Assembly: GCF_004295345.1 (NCBI RefSeq)
Contig: NZ_CP036200.1
Span: 3,287,501-3,351,500, forward strand
Reading direction: 5' to 3'
DNA length: 64,000 bases
DNA from: Shewanella maritima
GTDB lineage: Bacteria > Pseudomonadota > Gammaproteobacteria > Enterobacterales > Shewanellaceae
Shown here one piece after another: positions 44,061 through 53,685 of the stretch. Position numbers and translations under genes: made by a program. The notes beneath the pieces were generated by a model. It did no database searches and was not told where the DNA came from. It saw only the letters and a program-made list of their open reading frames with translations. Within the stretch, counting starts at the first letter, position 1, and every line of letters begins with the position of its first letter.

Positions 44061-46244
44061 ATGAGTAAATTTACGCGCACCGTACTTGCTAGCGCAGTTG
44101 CTGCCCAATTTGTAATGGCGCCTAATGTCATCGCGCAGGAGTCAGCTTCAGCAGATGTTGCGAATGAATTTGAAGTGATTGTCGTCAGTGGCTCACGAAC
44201 TGAAAAACCGCTGAAAGACGTTGCGGGCAGTATCTCAGTAGTTACCGCTGATGAGATTGAAAATCAGGTAGTTGATGACATGAGTCAGCTGTTTAAGTAC
44301 GACCCAAGCGTGCAGGTGTCAGGTACAGCTGGTCAGGCGCAAAACATTATTGTTCGTGGTATGGGTGGTGATCGCGTGCTGATGATTAAAGATGGCATGC
44401 GCATGAACGAAGGTTATGGTGCGGACGGACTCAACGATATTGTTGGCCGTGGTTTTATTGAAACAGACACTTTAAAACAAGTCGAGGTAGCCAAAGGCGC
44501 AGCATCATCACTTTATGGTTCAGACGCGCTAGGTGGCATTGTAGTTTTCACCACTAAAGATGCATCTGACTACCTAGAAGAAGGCGAAACCTTTGCAGGT
44601 AAGGTCAAAGCTGGCCATAGCTCAAATACCAAGCAAAATAACTTGGGTACGACTTTAGCGCTGAAAACTGGTGATTTCGAGCATTTACTGAGCGCGACTG
44701 TGCGTAAAGGTGAAGAGCAGCAAAACTATAAAGAAACTAAAGCGCCGCTGGATATCGACTCTACGAGTATTCTTTACAAAGCCAAATACAACATTAACGA
44801 AAAGCAAAACCTGAGCTTGATTGTCGATAGCTGGAAGCAAGACGTAAAAGGCGATACCGCCTATGGCTTGTTAAGTTACTTCCGTACCTTAGATGGCTAT
44901 GACGTGCTTGAAGAAAACAGTCTTGGCGAGAAAGATAACCTGTCAATGCAGCTGCGTTACCAAAGTACAGATGCTACAGCGATTTACGATCAATTAAATG
45001 TGTCGGTTTATCGTAATAGCACAGAGCAAACGGATACCGAATACGGCAAGCTAGATATCGATGCAAATTTTGGTTACCCAGTCGTTGAAATTCGCGATAT
45101 GTGGAAAACTGCAGTTTACGAGCAAGACACAGTTGGCTTTTTATCTAATGCCAGCCTTGAATTAAACGATACTCACACCCTAGGTTATGGGTTAGATGTA
45201 GAGCAGTCTGAGTCGAAGCGCCATGAGAGTAAGCTGTACTCAGTTGAAGGCACACCAAAACCTGGTTATCCGCAAGAAGAAGATAAGTTCCCGACTACTG
45301 AAGTATTCCGCGCAGGTGTATTTGTAAATGATGAAATGCGCTTTTTAGACGGTGCATTAACCGTGACACCAGGCGTGCGTTTTGACATGTACAAAATGGA
45401 CCCTAAAGGTGCGGTTAAAGAAGATGGCACTGAGTACAAAAAGTTTGACGAAAATAATGTGTCGTTCAACCTAGGTGCGCTATATCGTATTGCGCCTACC
45501 ATGAACTTATTTGCTCAGTATGGTCAAGGGTTCAAGGTACCGGCTTACGATCTTGCGTATCTTGATCATGATAACTCTTTATACGGCTACAAAATTAAGC
45601 CAAGTGATGACTTGTCGCCAGAAAAGAGTGACACCTTTGAGCTAGGTTTACGTGGTCACGTAGAAGATTTTTACTTCACGGCTGCGGCGTTTTACACCAA
45701 GTATGATGACTTCTTGTCAACGGCTTTGATTGATATTGAAGAGGGCACTAACCCATACACGGGGCAGCCGATGAATATCAATATTTATCAGTACCAAAAT
45801 ATTGATTCAGTCACTATTAAAGGCTTAGAGTTTGCGGGCCAATACTACTTAAACGACAACGTGTCTATGTACGCTAACGCTGCATATACCGATGGCCGTG
45901 ATGATCAAACTGATGATTATATTACCAGCATCTCACCGCTATCAGGTGTCGCAGGCGTTAGGTTTGAAAATGACGACTTTACCTCAGAGCTATTAGTTAA
46001 CTGGGCTGCGCGCATGACTAAAGTGCCAGAAGAAAGCGTAGAAATTCCTGGCTATGCAACTATGGATTTCTTGGTCAACTACAATGTTACTGAAGACTTT
46101 AAAGTTAATCTGGCGATCACCAACCTGCTAGATAAAGAGTACGTTAAGTACATAAATGGTGCAGGTCATAAAACCAATGATACCTTGCAAGATATTACTG
46201 AAGCAGGTCGCACCTTTAGCGCCAGCGTTTCGTACAATTTTTAA
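44061..46244 (+). CDS. TonB-dependent receptor, heme/hemoglobin type
   Basis: A 727-residue outer-membrane receptor with a signal peptide (about 1-26). A TonB box-like FEVIVVSG follows near 35-42. The plug domain has the heme-receptor pattern DRVLMIKDGMRMNEG near 106-120 and VEVAKGAASSLYGSDALGGIV near 143-163. The barrel has GQGFKVPAYDLAYLDHDN and SPEKSDTFELGLRG, as in hemoglobin/heme receptors, and ends in SYNF with the terminal aromatic. It is divergent from the MotA-DUF2149-chelatase operon, suggesting uptake of heme or another tetrapyrrole. A long folded leader precedes it. Confidence 0.85.
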   Translation: MSKFTRTVLASAVAAQFVMAPNVIAQESASADVANEFEVIVVSGSRTEKPLKDVAGSISVVTADEIENQVVDDMSQLFKYDPSVQVSGTAGQAQNIIVRGMGGDRVLMIKDGMRMNEGYGADGLNDIVGRGFIETDTLKQVEVAKGAASSLYGSDALGGIVVFTTKDASDYLEEGETFAGKVKAGHSSNTKQNNLGTTLALKTGDFEHLLSATVRKGEEQQNYKETKAPLDIDSTSILYKAKYNINEKQNLSLIVDSWKQDVKGDTAYGLLSYFRTLDGYDVLEENSLGEKDNLSMQLRYQSTDATAIYDQLNVSVYRNSTEQTDTEYGKLDIDANFGYPVVEIRDMWKTAVYEQDTVGFLSNASLELNDTHTLGYGLDVEQSESKRHESKLYSVEGTPKPGYPQEEDKFPTTEVFRAGVFVNDEMRFLDGALTVTPGVRFDMYKMDPKGAVKEDGTEYKKFDENNVSFNLGALYRIAPTMNLFAQYGQGFKVPAYDLAYLDHDNSLYGYKIKPSDDLSPEKSDTFELGLRGHVEDFYFTAAAFYTKYDDFLSTALIDIEEGTNPYTGQPMNINIYQYQNIDSVTIKGLEFAGQYYLNDNVSMYANAAYTDGRDDQTDDYITSISPLSGVAGVRFENDDFTSELLVNWAARMTKVPEESVEIPGYATMDFLVNYNVTEDFKVNLAITNLLDKEYVKYINGAGHKTNDTLQDITEAGRTFSASVSYNF

Positions 46245-46283
46245 CATTTGTTAAATTTCGCTCAGTTTAGCTGATGCAAACAA

Positions 46284-46316
46284 AGGGTACCTGATATCAG
46301 GTACCCTTTTTATTTT
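46284..46316 (+). terminator. Intrinsic terminator of TonB receptor gene
   Basis: GGGTACCTGATATCAGGTACCC is a perfect palindromic stem followed by TTTTTATTTT. The rest of the gap to 46642 is AT rich; I saw only a weak ACACATG...CATGTGT inverted repeat at 46322-46350. Confidence 0.88.
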
Positions 46317-46641
46317 GTAAAACACATGAAAAACAGAGTGTTACATGTGTAGATTGATTGACCGTGAGTGTTTACGCTTTATCTTGAATTGACATGAAAT
46401 TTATATGAACGCGGTGATGTCAATTTGTTGTTAATTCTATGTGAGTTTACTTGTTGGTTTTGTTGGTTTTATCGTCTAGTATGCGAAAAAAAGCAGGCAT
46501 TGTTTAAACACGTATAAACCTATAACTATTAGAAGCTTGCGGTAAGTTTTGTTGATCACAAGGACAGTTGATTACATGGCTATTACTCAGTTATTTGGCT
46601 GAGTTAACTCAGATTAATTGCTGTTAGAGTGGTACTTTTTA

Positions 46642-49600
46642 ATGTGGTCGAGTTTTACTAGAGTCATCCTTTTTATGGGGGTGATGATTTGGTTTCCCGC
46701 TTTGCTTGGTGCGGGTCAATTCATCAGCCAAGCTCAGGCTCATACCAGTCAAAGGGTCAGTTATAACGATGAGCAAATTGTTCACCTTGCTCAATCTAAT
46801 CGCGAAATTCTCTACCAAACTGAACTGCTAAATCGCATGATGGCCATGTATGCCTATACAGGTAACGAGTTGTGGTACGACAAACATCGTATTGCCCTCA
46901 AGCAGTTTCAGCAAACCATTGCTCAAACTAAAGTTGACTATATTCATATTGCCCCCACCACTCTAGATGCTTTATTAAAGCATGCAAAACAACTATTGGA
47001 AGCTGATAGTTACGTATTTGAGCTTGTTGACCAAGGTCAGTTTGCTAAAGCGCGAATGTATCTTGAGTCAGCCGAGTTTAAAGACAAAAAGCTTAGGCTA
47101 ATTGAATCAACCCAGCAGCTTAGCAGTGAGCTTGAGCAGTACGTTAAAGTGCAGCGCAAGCAGCAACAAAACCGTTTACATCTAATTGAATTAACCGAGT
47201 CAGAAAAGCAATGGATAGCCAATAACCCAAGTGTGGTGATTGGTAATGAGATTAGCTGGCCGCCGTTTATGTACCAAGATAGGCATGGGCAGGTTTCAGG
47301 TATTAGCCATGATTTTTTACAACTCATTGAAGATAAAACAGGTCTCAAATTCACGTTATCTGAGCCCGGTAGCTATGCAGATGTACAGCGTTTGTTTCAC
47401 CAAGGGCGGGTTGATTTAATTGCTGCGGCTTATTATTCCCAAGAGCGCCATAACTTAGCGATTCATACCCCAAGCTACCTGATATTAAGTGACCATATTT
47501 ATGTGCGCGCCAACAGCACACTGCAACACTATGATGAGCTAAGCGATATAACGCTTGCGATCCCAGCAGGCTATGAAAATATCGCCAAAATTAAAGAGTT
47601 ACTGCCTAATGTCATTGTCATTGAAACGCGCGATTTGCAAGACAGTATGGAGCGATTACAGCGCGGTGAAGTTGATGCCTTGATGGACTCGCAAAGTGTT
47701 GTGGACTTTTTGATCCGCGAGAATCAAATTACCGGTGTGAGATCGTTTGCTAGCCCGCTAGATCACAATAGCTTGCGCATGTTTGTGCACAGAGAACAGC
47801 AAATATTACACGGCATTATCGCCAAAGCCATTAACAGCATTACCCGCTATGAACGGCAAGCGATTTTATCAAAATGGTTTAACCCTGAAACCGTGGCGCA
47901 AAAGCAGCTGCAAAATACCATGTTGACAGCTGCAGAGCTGGAGTGGCTGCGCCAGCACCCAACCATTCGCTTTGCATCAGACCCTGCCTGGCGGCCGTTT
48001 GAGTACATTGATGAACAAGGTCAGCATCAAGGCATGATGTCGGATTATCTAGCGTTAATTAGTGAAAAACTAAACGTTAATTTTAAGCTTGAACCCACTG
48101 ACACCTGGAACGAGTCGCTTACTGCTGTAGAGAAGCGCGAAATTGATATTTTGACTTCAGCAACCGCAACAGAGATGCGCAAGCAACATATGTCATTTAC
48201 TCAGCCGCATATGACAGTACCTGCTGTGGTCATTACCCGTAGAAAAGAACCTAACTACCTAAATCTTGAGCAGTTTGGCGATCGCACCTTAGCTGTTATT
48301 GAAGGCTACTCAAGTACAGACTGGGTTACTAAGCAGTATCCACAACAAACATATCGGTACGTCGACACCATTAATGACGGCTTACGTTTAGTCTCCGAAG
48401 GTAAAGTTGATGGCTTGTTGGCGAACAAACTGTCTACGTTAGACAGTATTCATGAGATGGCGTTAGATAATCTCAAGATGAACTTTGTGACCAACTACAA
48501 CTATCAATTGTCTTTTGCCGTGCGTAAAGACTGGCCGCAGTTAGTTTCGATTCTGAACAAGGTATTAGCCGATATTACGCCTGCTCAGCGCAATACAATT
48601 CGCAACAAATGGATTGGGATTGAGCTTGAAGGGGTTAGCAATAGCCTTGATATGAAGCGCGTTGACAGTGTGCCGGTCGAGCGGATGATACTCATTGCCC
48701 TTGTGGTGGTGTTGTCATTCTCAATAGTCGCTTGGTTTATGAGCCGCACTCGCGGTGATGCAATGGCGATTTATAGTTCTGGTCGTATGCGTTTTCTTGG
48801 CGTCATTAGCATCGGTTGTACCATTATTGTGGTGCAGTCTCTCACTTGGGTGTCGCTAAATAAAGAAGAGCAAATTGCACGTTTGCAGGCAGGAAAGTCG
48901 ATTGATGCCACCTTGCATGCCACCAAGACCGCGCTGGATGCCTGGATTAATGCACGCATCCAATTGATTGATTTAGTCTCTCACGACCAAGATTTGAGCT
49001 ATCTTGCAGATACTATCAGCAAGACTAAATCATCTCAGCAGCATCAACCACTTTTGGAGCAACTTAACGAAAAATATCACCTGCAACAAGAAGAATGGAA
49101 GCTGGTGGTGGTGAATAAAGATGGCAAAGCTCTGGTAGGTAACAGTACCGACTTACCGGCTCTAGCCCCCATGATCAAGCAACAAATGTCTGACGGTAGT
49201 GCCACTTTTGTGCCGCCACTGCGCAATGTCAATAACGACAAGGTGCAGATGTACTTTATTGCGCCGCTAGAAAATGATGTGGGTGAACCCGTCGCAGCCA
49301 TTGTGGCAAAGGCCGAGCCGTTTAAAACTTTCGACCATATTTTGTCGGAGACGCAAATCGGTCATACAGGTGAAACATACGCCGTTAATCAGCGGGGGAT
49401 GATGATTTCTGAAAGCCGTTATACCGAAGACATTATCAAGGCCAACTTACTGCAAAGAGGTGAGTCGAGCATTCTTAATCTTCGTCTTGCCGTGCCGCGC
49501 CAACCCCTTGATAAAGGTTGGCGATATTCTGATGGCGAGCCTCTGCCATTAACTAAAGTGGCCCAGCGTATTGTACTGGGCGAAAACGGTATCAATGTGG

Positions 49601-49746
49601 ATGGTGCGTTTGATTACCGAGGTTATCGCACGATTTCAGCCTGGCTGTGGGATGATAAATTCAAATTTGGTCTGGTGGTTGAGATTGATGAAGATGAGGC
49701 TTTAGAGGCTATTATCTATCACGCAACACACTCTATGGCGTGTTAG
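46642..49746 (+). CDS. Giant hybrid sensor kinase, N-terminal sensor half (frameshifted)
   Basis: About 1,034 residues from ATG 46642. A signal anchor comes first, then a helical region, then two periplasmic solute-binding domains of the SBP_bac_3 type (about 185-420, starting WIANNPSVVIGNEISWPPF; about 425-660, starting LRQHPTIRFASDPAWRPF), as in BvgS/EvgS. Two membrane segments lie near 675-695 and 715-735. A Cache-type sensor domain follows (about 760-1010). The frame then ends at 49746, exactly where a membrane segment is needed to reach the cytoplasm; that segment begins the next frame. I read the two frames as one gene broken by a single shift near 49722. The annotated TTG eight codons upstream is less likely. 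Confidence 0.75.
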   Translation: MWSSFTRVILFMGVMIWFPALLGAGQFISQAQAHTSQRVSYNDEQIVHLAQSNREILYQTELLNRMMAMYAYTGNELWYDKHRIALKQFQQTIAQTKVDYIHIAPTTLDALLKHAKQLLEADSYVFELVDQGQFAKARMYLESAEFKDKKLRLIESTQQLSSELEQYVKVQRKQQQNRLHLIELTESEKQWIANNPSVVIGNEISWPPFMYQDRHGQVSGISHDFLQLIEDKTGLKFTLSEPGSYADVQRLFHQGRVDLIAAAYYSQERHNLAIHTPSYLILSDHIYVRANSTLQHYDELSDITLAIPAGYENIAKIKELLPNVIVIETRDLQDSMERLQRGEVDALMDSQSVVDFLIRENQITGVRSFASPLDHNSLRMFVHREQQILHGIIAKAINSITRYERQAILSKWFNPETVAQKQLQNTMLTAAELEWLRQHPTIRFASDPAWRPFEYIDEQGQHQGMMSDYLALISEKLNVNFKLEPTDTWNESLTAVEKREIDILTSATATEMRKQHMSFTQPHMTVPAVVITRRKEPNYLNLEQFGDRTLAVIEGYSSTDWVTKQYPQQTYRYVDTINDGLRLVSEGKVDGLLANKLSTLDSIHEMALDNLKMNFVTNYNYQLSFAVRKDWPQLVSILNKVLADITPAQRNTIRNKWIGIELEGVSNSLDMKRVDSVPVERMILIALVVVLSFSIVAWFMSRTRGDAMAIYSSGRMRFLGVISIGCTIIVVQSLTWVSLNKEEQIARLQAGKSIDATLHATKTALDAWINARIQLIDLVSHDQDLSYLADTISKTKSSQQHQPLLEQLNEKYHLQQEEWKLVVVNKDGKALVGNSTDLPALAPMIKQQMSDGSATFVPPLRNVNNDKVQMYFIAPLENDVGEPVAAIVAKAEPFKTFDHILSETQIGHTGETYAVNQRGMMISESRYTEDIIKANLLQRGESSILNLRLAVPRQPLDKGWRYSDGEPLPLTKVAQRIVLGENGINVDGAFDYRGYRTISAWLWDDKFKFGLVVEIDEDEALEAIIYHATHSMAC

Positions 49747-52700
49747 GCATTTCACTGCTAGTGATGTTGATTTTAACCGCATTTACTAATTGGATTGGTG
49801 CAAGGGCAAATGGCGTATTGCTTAATGCCCGTGATGAGTTAGAAACCCGAGTAGAGCGCCGAACGCTTGAATTGAAAAGATCTCAGGCGCAGCTGCATAG
49901 CCTGATTGAGTCGGCGCCAGATGGCATGATTGTATCTGACGAGCAAGGGCGCGTAACTATGGTAAACCGTCAGGCTTGCGATATTTTAGGCTTTAGTAAA
50001 CAAGAGCTGCATGGCTTAAGAGTCGATCATCTGTTCGCCACTCATTTACGCGATATTTACTTTAATCGTCACCGCACCATTACCATTCGCGGTAATCAAT
50101 ATGACAGTGATAAAACCTTGAGTTTGTTTGCCCTGAACAAACTGGGTGAGCAGGTGCCGGTTGATGTTAAGCTGAGCTTGATTGAAACCGAAGATGAACT
50201 GCGCGTTATTAGCTCACTGCGCGATACCAGTGAGCGCGTCGCCGCTGAAAAAGCCTTAGCTGAAAGCCGAAATTTGCTACAAACCGTTTTGGATAACTCG
50301 CCTGCATTGGTTTTTTTAAAAGACACTGAGAGTCGCTATTTATTGGTGAATGAAAAGTGGAATCAGCTGATTGGCAAAGAGGGTATAGATGCCGTTGGTC
50401 ATGACGATTATGAATTTTTTACCCAAGAAGAGTCTGACGCTTTGCGGCAAAACGATCGTGAAGTGATTGAAAGCGGTGAAACGGTTACCTTTGAAGAGCG
50501 GATGAAGCAAGACGGTGTCGAGTGGGTGTATTTATCCCACAAGTTCCCCATTATGGATGAGCGCGGCGAAATCATTGCTGTGGGCGGTATTTCCACCAAT
50601 ATGACTGAATTGGTGCGTGCTCGCGAAGCGGCAGATGAAGCCAAAGAGGCAGCGGATAGCGCCCGTCATATGGCAGATAAGGCAAATCGAGCGAAAAGCG
50701 ACTTCCTTGCCAATATGTCTCACGAAATTCGCACGCCAATGAACGCGATTATCGGCATGTCGTATTTAGCCCTGCAGACTGAGCTTGACCGCAAGCAGCA
50801 AAACCTTGTCAATAAAGTGCACCTATCAGCTAAGTCTTTGTTGGGAATTATCAATGACATTCTCGACTTTTCGAAAATTGAAGCCGGTAAGCTTGAGCTA
50901 GAACAGGTGAGTTTTGAGCTTAATGATGTACTAGTAAACTTAAGTAATCTCGTTGGCTTAAAAGCTGAAGAAAAAGGCCTTGAGCTACTCATTGATGCGC
51001 CACTATCAATCCCCAATAACCTAATTGGTGACCCACTTCGCCTTGGGCAAGTACTGATTAACTTGTGTAATAACGCAGTAAAATTTACTCACAGTGGTCA
51101 GGTGATGATTAAGGTGCGAGTTGAGCAGCAGCGCGCTGGGCATGTATGTCTTCGCTTTGAAATCCAAGATACGGGCATTGGCTTAAGTGAAGAGCAACAA
51201 CAAAACCTGTTTAACTCCTTTACCCAGGCCGACTCATCAACCACGCGCCAATATGGTGGTACAGGACTCGGATTGGCGATTAGTAAATCTCTGGTCGAAA
51301 AGATGTCTGGCACTATTGGGGTTGAAAGTGCGGTAAATTGCGGCAGTCGTTTCCACTTCACAGCTAGTTTCGCCACACAAACTCATAGACCTTTATTACC
51401 AGAAGTGCCAGCGAAACTGGCAGGACTGAGAGTGATAACTATCGATAATAGTGCAAGCGCTCGGGCAGTACTTGATAGCCAGCTGCAGTCATTTGGGTGT
51501 GAGGTGAGCAGTCAACCTTCGCTGGCTTCGGCCAAGGTATTATTGACTACAGGCAGTGTCGCTAACGCTGACTTGATTGTGCTTGACGCTCACTCCTTAA
51601 CGGATGCACCGCTTGAAATACGCGAAGAAGTATTACACAAACAGAGTCTAGAAGCGGTACCAGTGATTGTTACCGTGGGTGGCAGTGAGCAAGCGCTAGC
51701 AGATTGTGTAATAGATAAGTTATCACCCGATTGTTTGCTTAATAAGCCGGTGCTTGCTCCAAGCTTAATGAGTTCTGTCATTAATAAGCTAAATGGTATT
51801 AAGGCCAATGCAGTGACAGGTTTAGGGGCGATTGATTCTTTTAATAACGATACCCGCAAACTTAAAGGTTCGCGCATTTTACTGGTAGAAGATAACGACA
51901 TTAATCAGGAGCTAGCCTACGAGCTATTGACGGGCAATGGGCTTAAAGTTGAAGTGGCCAACGATGGTTTAGAGGCACTTGAAATCATGCGTCAACACAG
52001 TTTTGATGCCGTTCTCATGGACTGCCAAATGCCTGTCATGGATGGTTATGAAGCCGCCAAGGCCATACGAACTAATGCTGACGGGCAGCAAATACCTATC
52101 ATTGCCATGACAGCAAATGCCATGGTGGGTGATAAAGACAAGGTATTGGATGCTGGTATGAATGACCATATTGCTAAACCTATTAGCGTGAAGGACATGT
52201 TCCGCACCATTGCCAAGTGGGTTGAACGGACAAGTGCTGCGCCTGATGAAGCAGTATTGCAAGCCTGTGATATTAAGAGTAATGACACTATTGAGAAGCC
52301 TGCTGAACAATCAATAATGTTACCAACAGTGCAACCTGCAACTGAGCAAGCACTCTTGGATGCATGTGAAAAGCAAGCCGCTCAAATCACTATTGTAGGT
52401 CTAGATACAAGGCTTGGTCTGAGCATTTGCCAGCATGACAGTAAGTTGTATTGCAGATTGTTGGCTAAGTTTGTTCGTGCAAATACTGAGTTTGAGCTGC
52501 AATTTACTGATGTTTTAGCGCGCTCTATTGTTGAGGCTGAGCGCTACGCGCATACGCTAAAAGGTGTTGCGGGCAATATCGGGGCGCTGCGTATTCAAGC
52601 GATGGCGAAAGCGCTAGAGGCTGCCTGTGAATCTCAAGCTGATAGTGCTGAAATCAAGCGGCAAGCTAAGCAAATTGGTGTCGAAGTTGACGCGCTTATT

Positions 52701-53186
52701 GCCGATATAAAAGTGCATTTAGATGTGGATACTTGCAAAGGTTTGGGCACTGATGATACTGAGCAACAAGCGGAATCAATCACCCAAAACCTGAATAATA
52801 AATCCATAGCAGATCAGCAGCTACAGTCGCTAATTACTGAGTTATATCGCTTATTACTTGATGATGACACTGACAGTAGTGATGTGATGGAGCAAGTTTT
52901 ACCTTGGATAGTCAATGATGAAGCTACATTTAACCAAGATGTGCTTGCTAGGTTTAATGCACTGTCTGCGTTAATTGGAGGTTATGATTACTACGCCGCC
53001 AGTGAGTTACTTGAGACTATTGCGACCGAGGATTTGGCGATGTCGCTGAAAAGTACCGATGAGCAAATTAACATCAGCGAGCCAATTAACACCAGTGAGC
53101 CAATTGGCCCCAGCGAACTAGTTGATCACAGCGAGCAAGCTAAAAACAGTGTGCAAACTACAGATGCTGGGCTGGTTGATGCATGA
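49740..53186 (+). CDS. Giant hybrid sensor kinase, cytoplasmic half (frameshifted)
   Basis: About 1,148 residues in the second frame. It opens with a membrane segment (LGISLLVMLILTAF). Then come PAS 1 (about 52-170), PAS 2 (about 180-300), HisKA with NMSHEIRTPMNAIIGM near 326-341, and HATPase with NLCNNAVKFTHSG and GGTGLGLAI. Next are a first receiver that lacks the usual acidic pair (VITIDNSASARAV), a full receiver (ILLVEDNDINQE; VLMDCQMPVMDGYEA), and an Hpt domain with AHTLKGVAGNIGALR near 936. A tail with repeated SEPI/SEL motifs ends it. The GTG at 49740 has no ribosome site, supporting a frameshift rather than a real start. Its stop overlaps the next gene by four bases. Confidence 0.78.
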   Translation: MLGISLLVMLILTAFTNWIGARANGVLLNARDELETRVERRTLELKRSQAQLHSLIESAPDGMIVSDEQGRVTMVNRQACDILGFSKQELHGLRVDHLFATHLRDIYFNRHRTITIRGNQYDSDKTLSLFALNKLGEQVPVDVKLSLIETEDELRVISSLRDTSERVAAEKALAESRNLLQTVLDNSPALVFLKDTESRYLLVNEKWNQLIGKEGIDAVGHDDYEFFTQEESDALRQNDREVIESGETVTFEERMKQDGVEWVYLSHKFPIMDERGEIIAVGGISTNMTELVRAREAADEAKEAADSARHMADKANRAKSDFLANMSHEIRTPMNAIIGMSYLALQTELDRKQQNLVNKVHLSAKSLLGIINDILDFSKIEAGKLELEQVSFELNDVLVNLSNLVGLKAEEKGLELLIDAPLSIPNNLIGDPLRLGQVLINLCNNAVKFTHSGQVMIKVRVEQQRAGHVCLRFEIQDTGIGLSEEQQQNLFNSFTQADSSTTRQYGGTGLGLAISKSLVEKMSGTIGVESAVNCGSRFHFTASFATQTHRPLLPEVPAKLAGLRVITIDNSASARAVLDSQLQSFGCEVSSQPSLASAKVLLTTGSVANADLIVLDAHSLTDAPLEIREEVLHKQSLEAVPVIVTVGGSEQALADCVIDKLSPDCLLNKPVLAPSLMSSVINKLNGIKANAVTGLGAIDSFNNDTRKLKGSRILLVEDNDINQELAYELLTGNGLKVEVANDGLEALEIMRQHSFDAVLMDCQMPVMDGYEAAKAIRTNADGQQIPIIAMTANAMVGDKDKVLDAGMNDHIAKPISVKDMFRTIAKWVERTSAAPDEAVLQACDIKSNDTIEKPAEQSIMLPTVQPATEQALLDACEKQAAQITIVGLDTRLGLSICQHDSKLYCRLLAKFVRANTEFELQFTDVLARSIVEAERYAHTLKGVAGNIGALRIQAMAKALEAACESQADSAEIKRQAKQIGVEVDALIADIKVHLDVDTCKGLGTDDTEQQAESITQNLNNKSIADQQLQSLITELYRLLLDDDTDSSDVMEQVLPWIVNDEATFNQDVLARFNALSALIGGYDYYAASELLETIATEDLAMSLKSTDEQINISEPINTSEPIGPSELVDHSEQAKNSVQTTDAGLVDA

Positions 53187-53563
53187 GTAAGTCAGTTATT
53201 TTAGTCGTTGATGATACGCCGGAAAATATCGATGTGATTAGCGGCGTCCTCAAACCCGAATATAAAGTCAAAGCGGCGATTAGCGGTGAGGCAGCGTTGA
53301 AGATAGCAGCGCGTAAACCTCAGCCGGATTTAGTTCTGCTCGATATTATGATGCCAGGTATGGATGGTTTTGAGGTGTGCCAGTACCTTAAAGCCGACCC
53401 GAAAACAGCGCACATTAAAGTGTTATTTGTGTCTGCCAAAACCGAAATCAGTGATGCGCAGCGGGCATTAAATCTTGGCGCGGAAGACTACATCACTAAA
53501 CCCATCAATCCTCAGGAAGTGAGGCTTATTGTTAGAAAACAATTGCTTAATAAGTCTGCTTAA
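53183..53563 (+). CDS. Single-domain response regulator
   Basis: A 126-residue receiver domain with no output domain. The acidic pair is VVDDTPENID (Asp10-Asp11), the phospho-acceptor is in LLDIMMPGMDGFE (Asp about 54), and the conserved lysine is in DYITKPI (about 107-113). Its ATG overlaps the kinase stop (ATGA), so it is translated with the kinase and is its probable phosphorelay partner. The output must lie in another protein. Receivers with this ENIDVISGVL style often occur fused to HD-GYP or GGDEF domains, but none is here. Confidence 0.88.
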   Translation: MSKSVILVVDDTPENIDVISGVLKPEYKVKAAISGEAALKIAARKPQPDLVLLDIMMPGMDGFEVCQYLKADPKTAHIKVLFVSAKTEISDAQRALNLGAEDYITKPINPQEVRLIVRKQLLNKSA

Positions 53564-53685
53564 TTTGAACTATCAATTTGAGCCTGATACCGATGAGCAG
53601 CAAATCAGACTGCTATACGCTTTTTATGTCATGCATTTTAGATTAGTATTTTGTCTTTAGTTTGATTGCCCACAAGGACAAGGTA

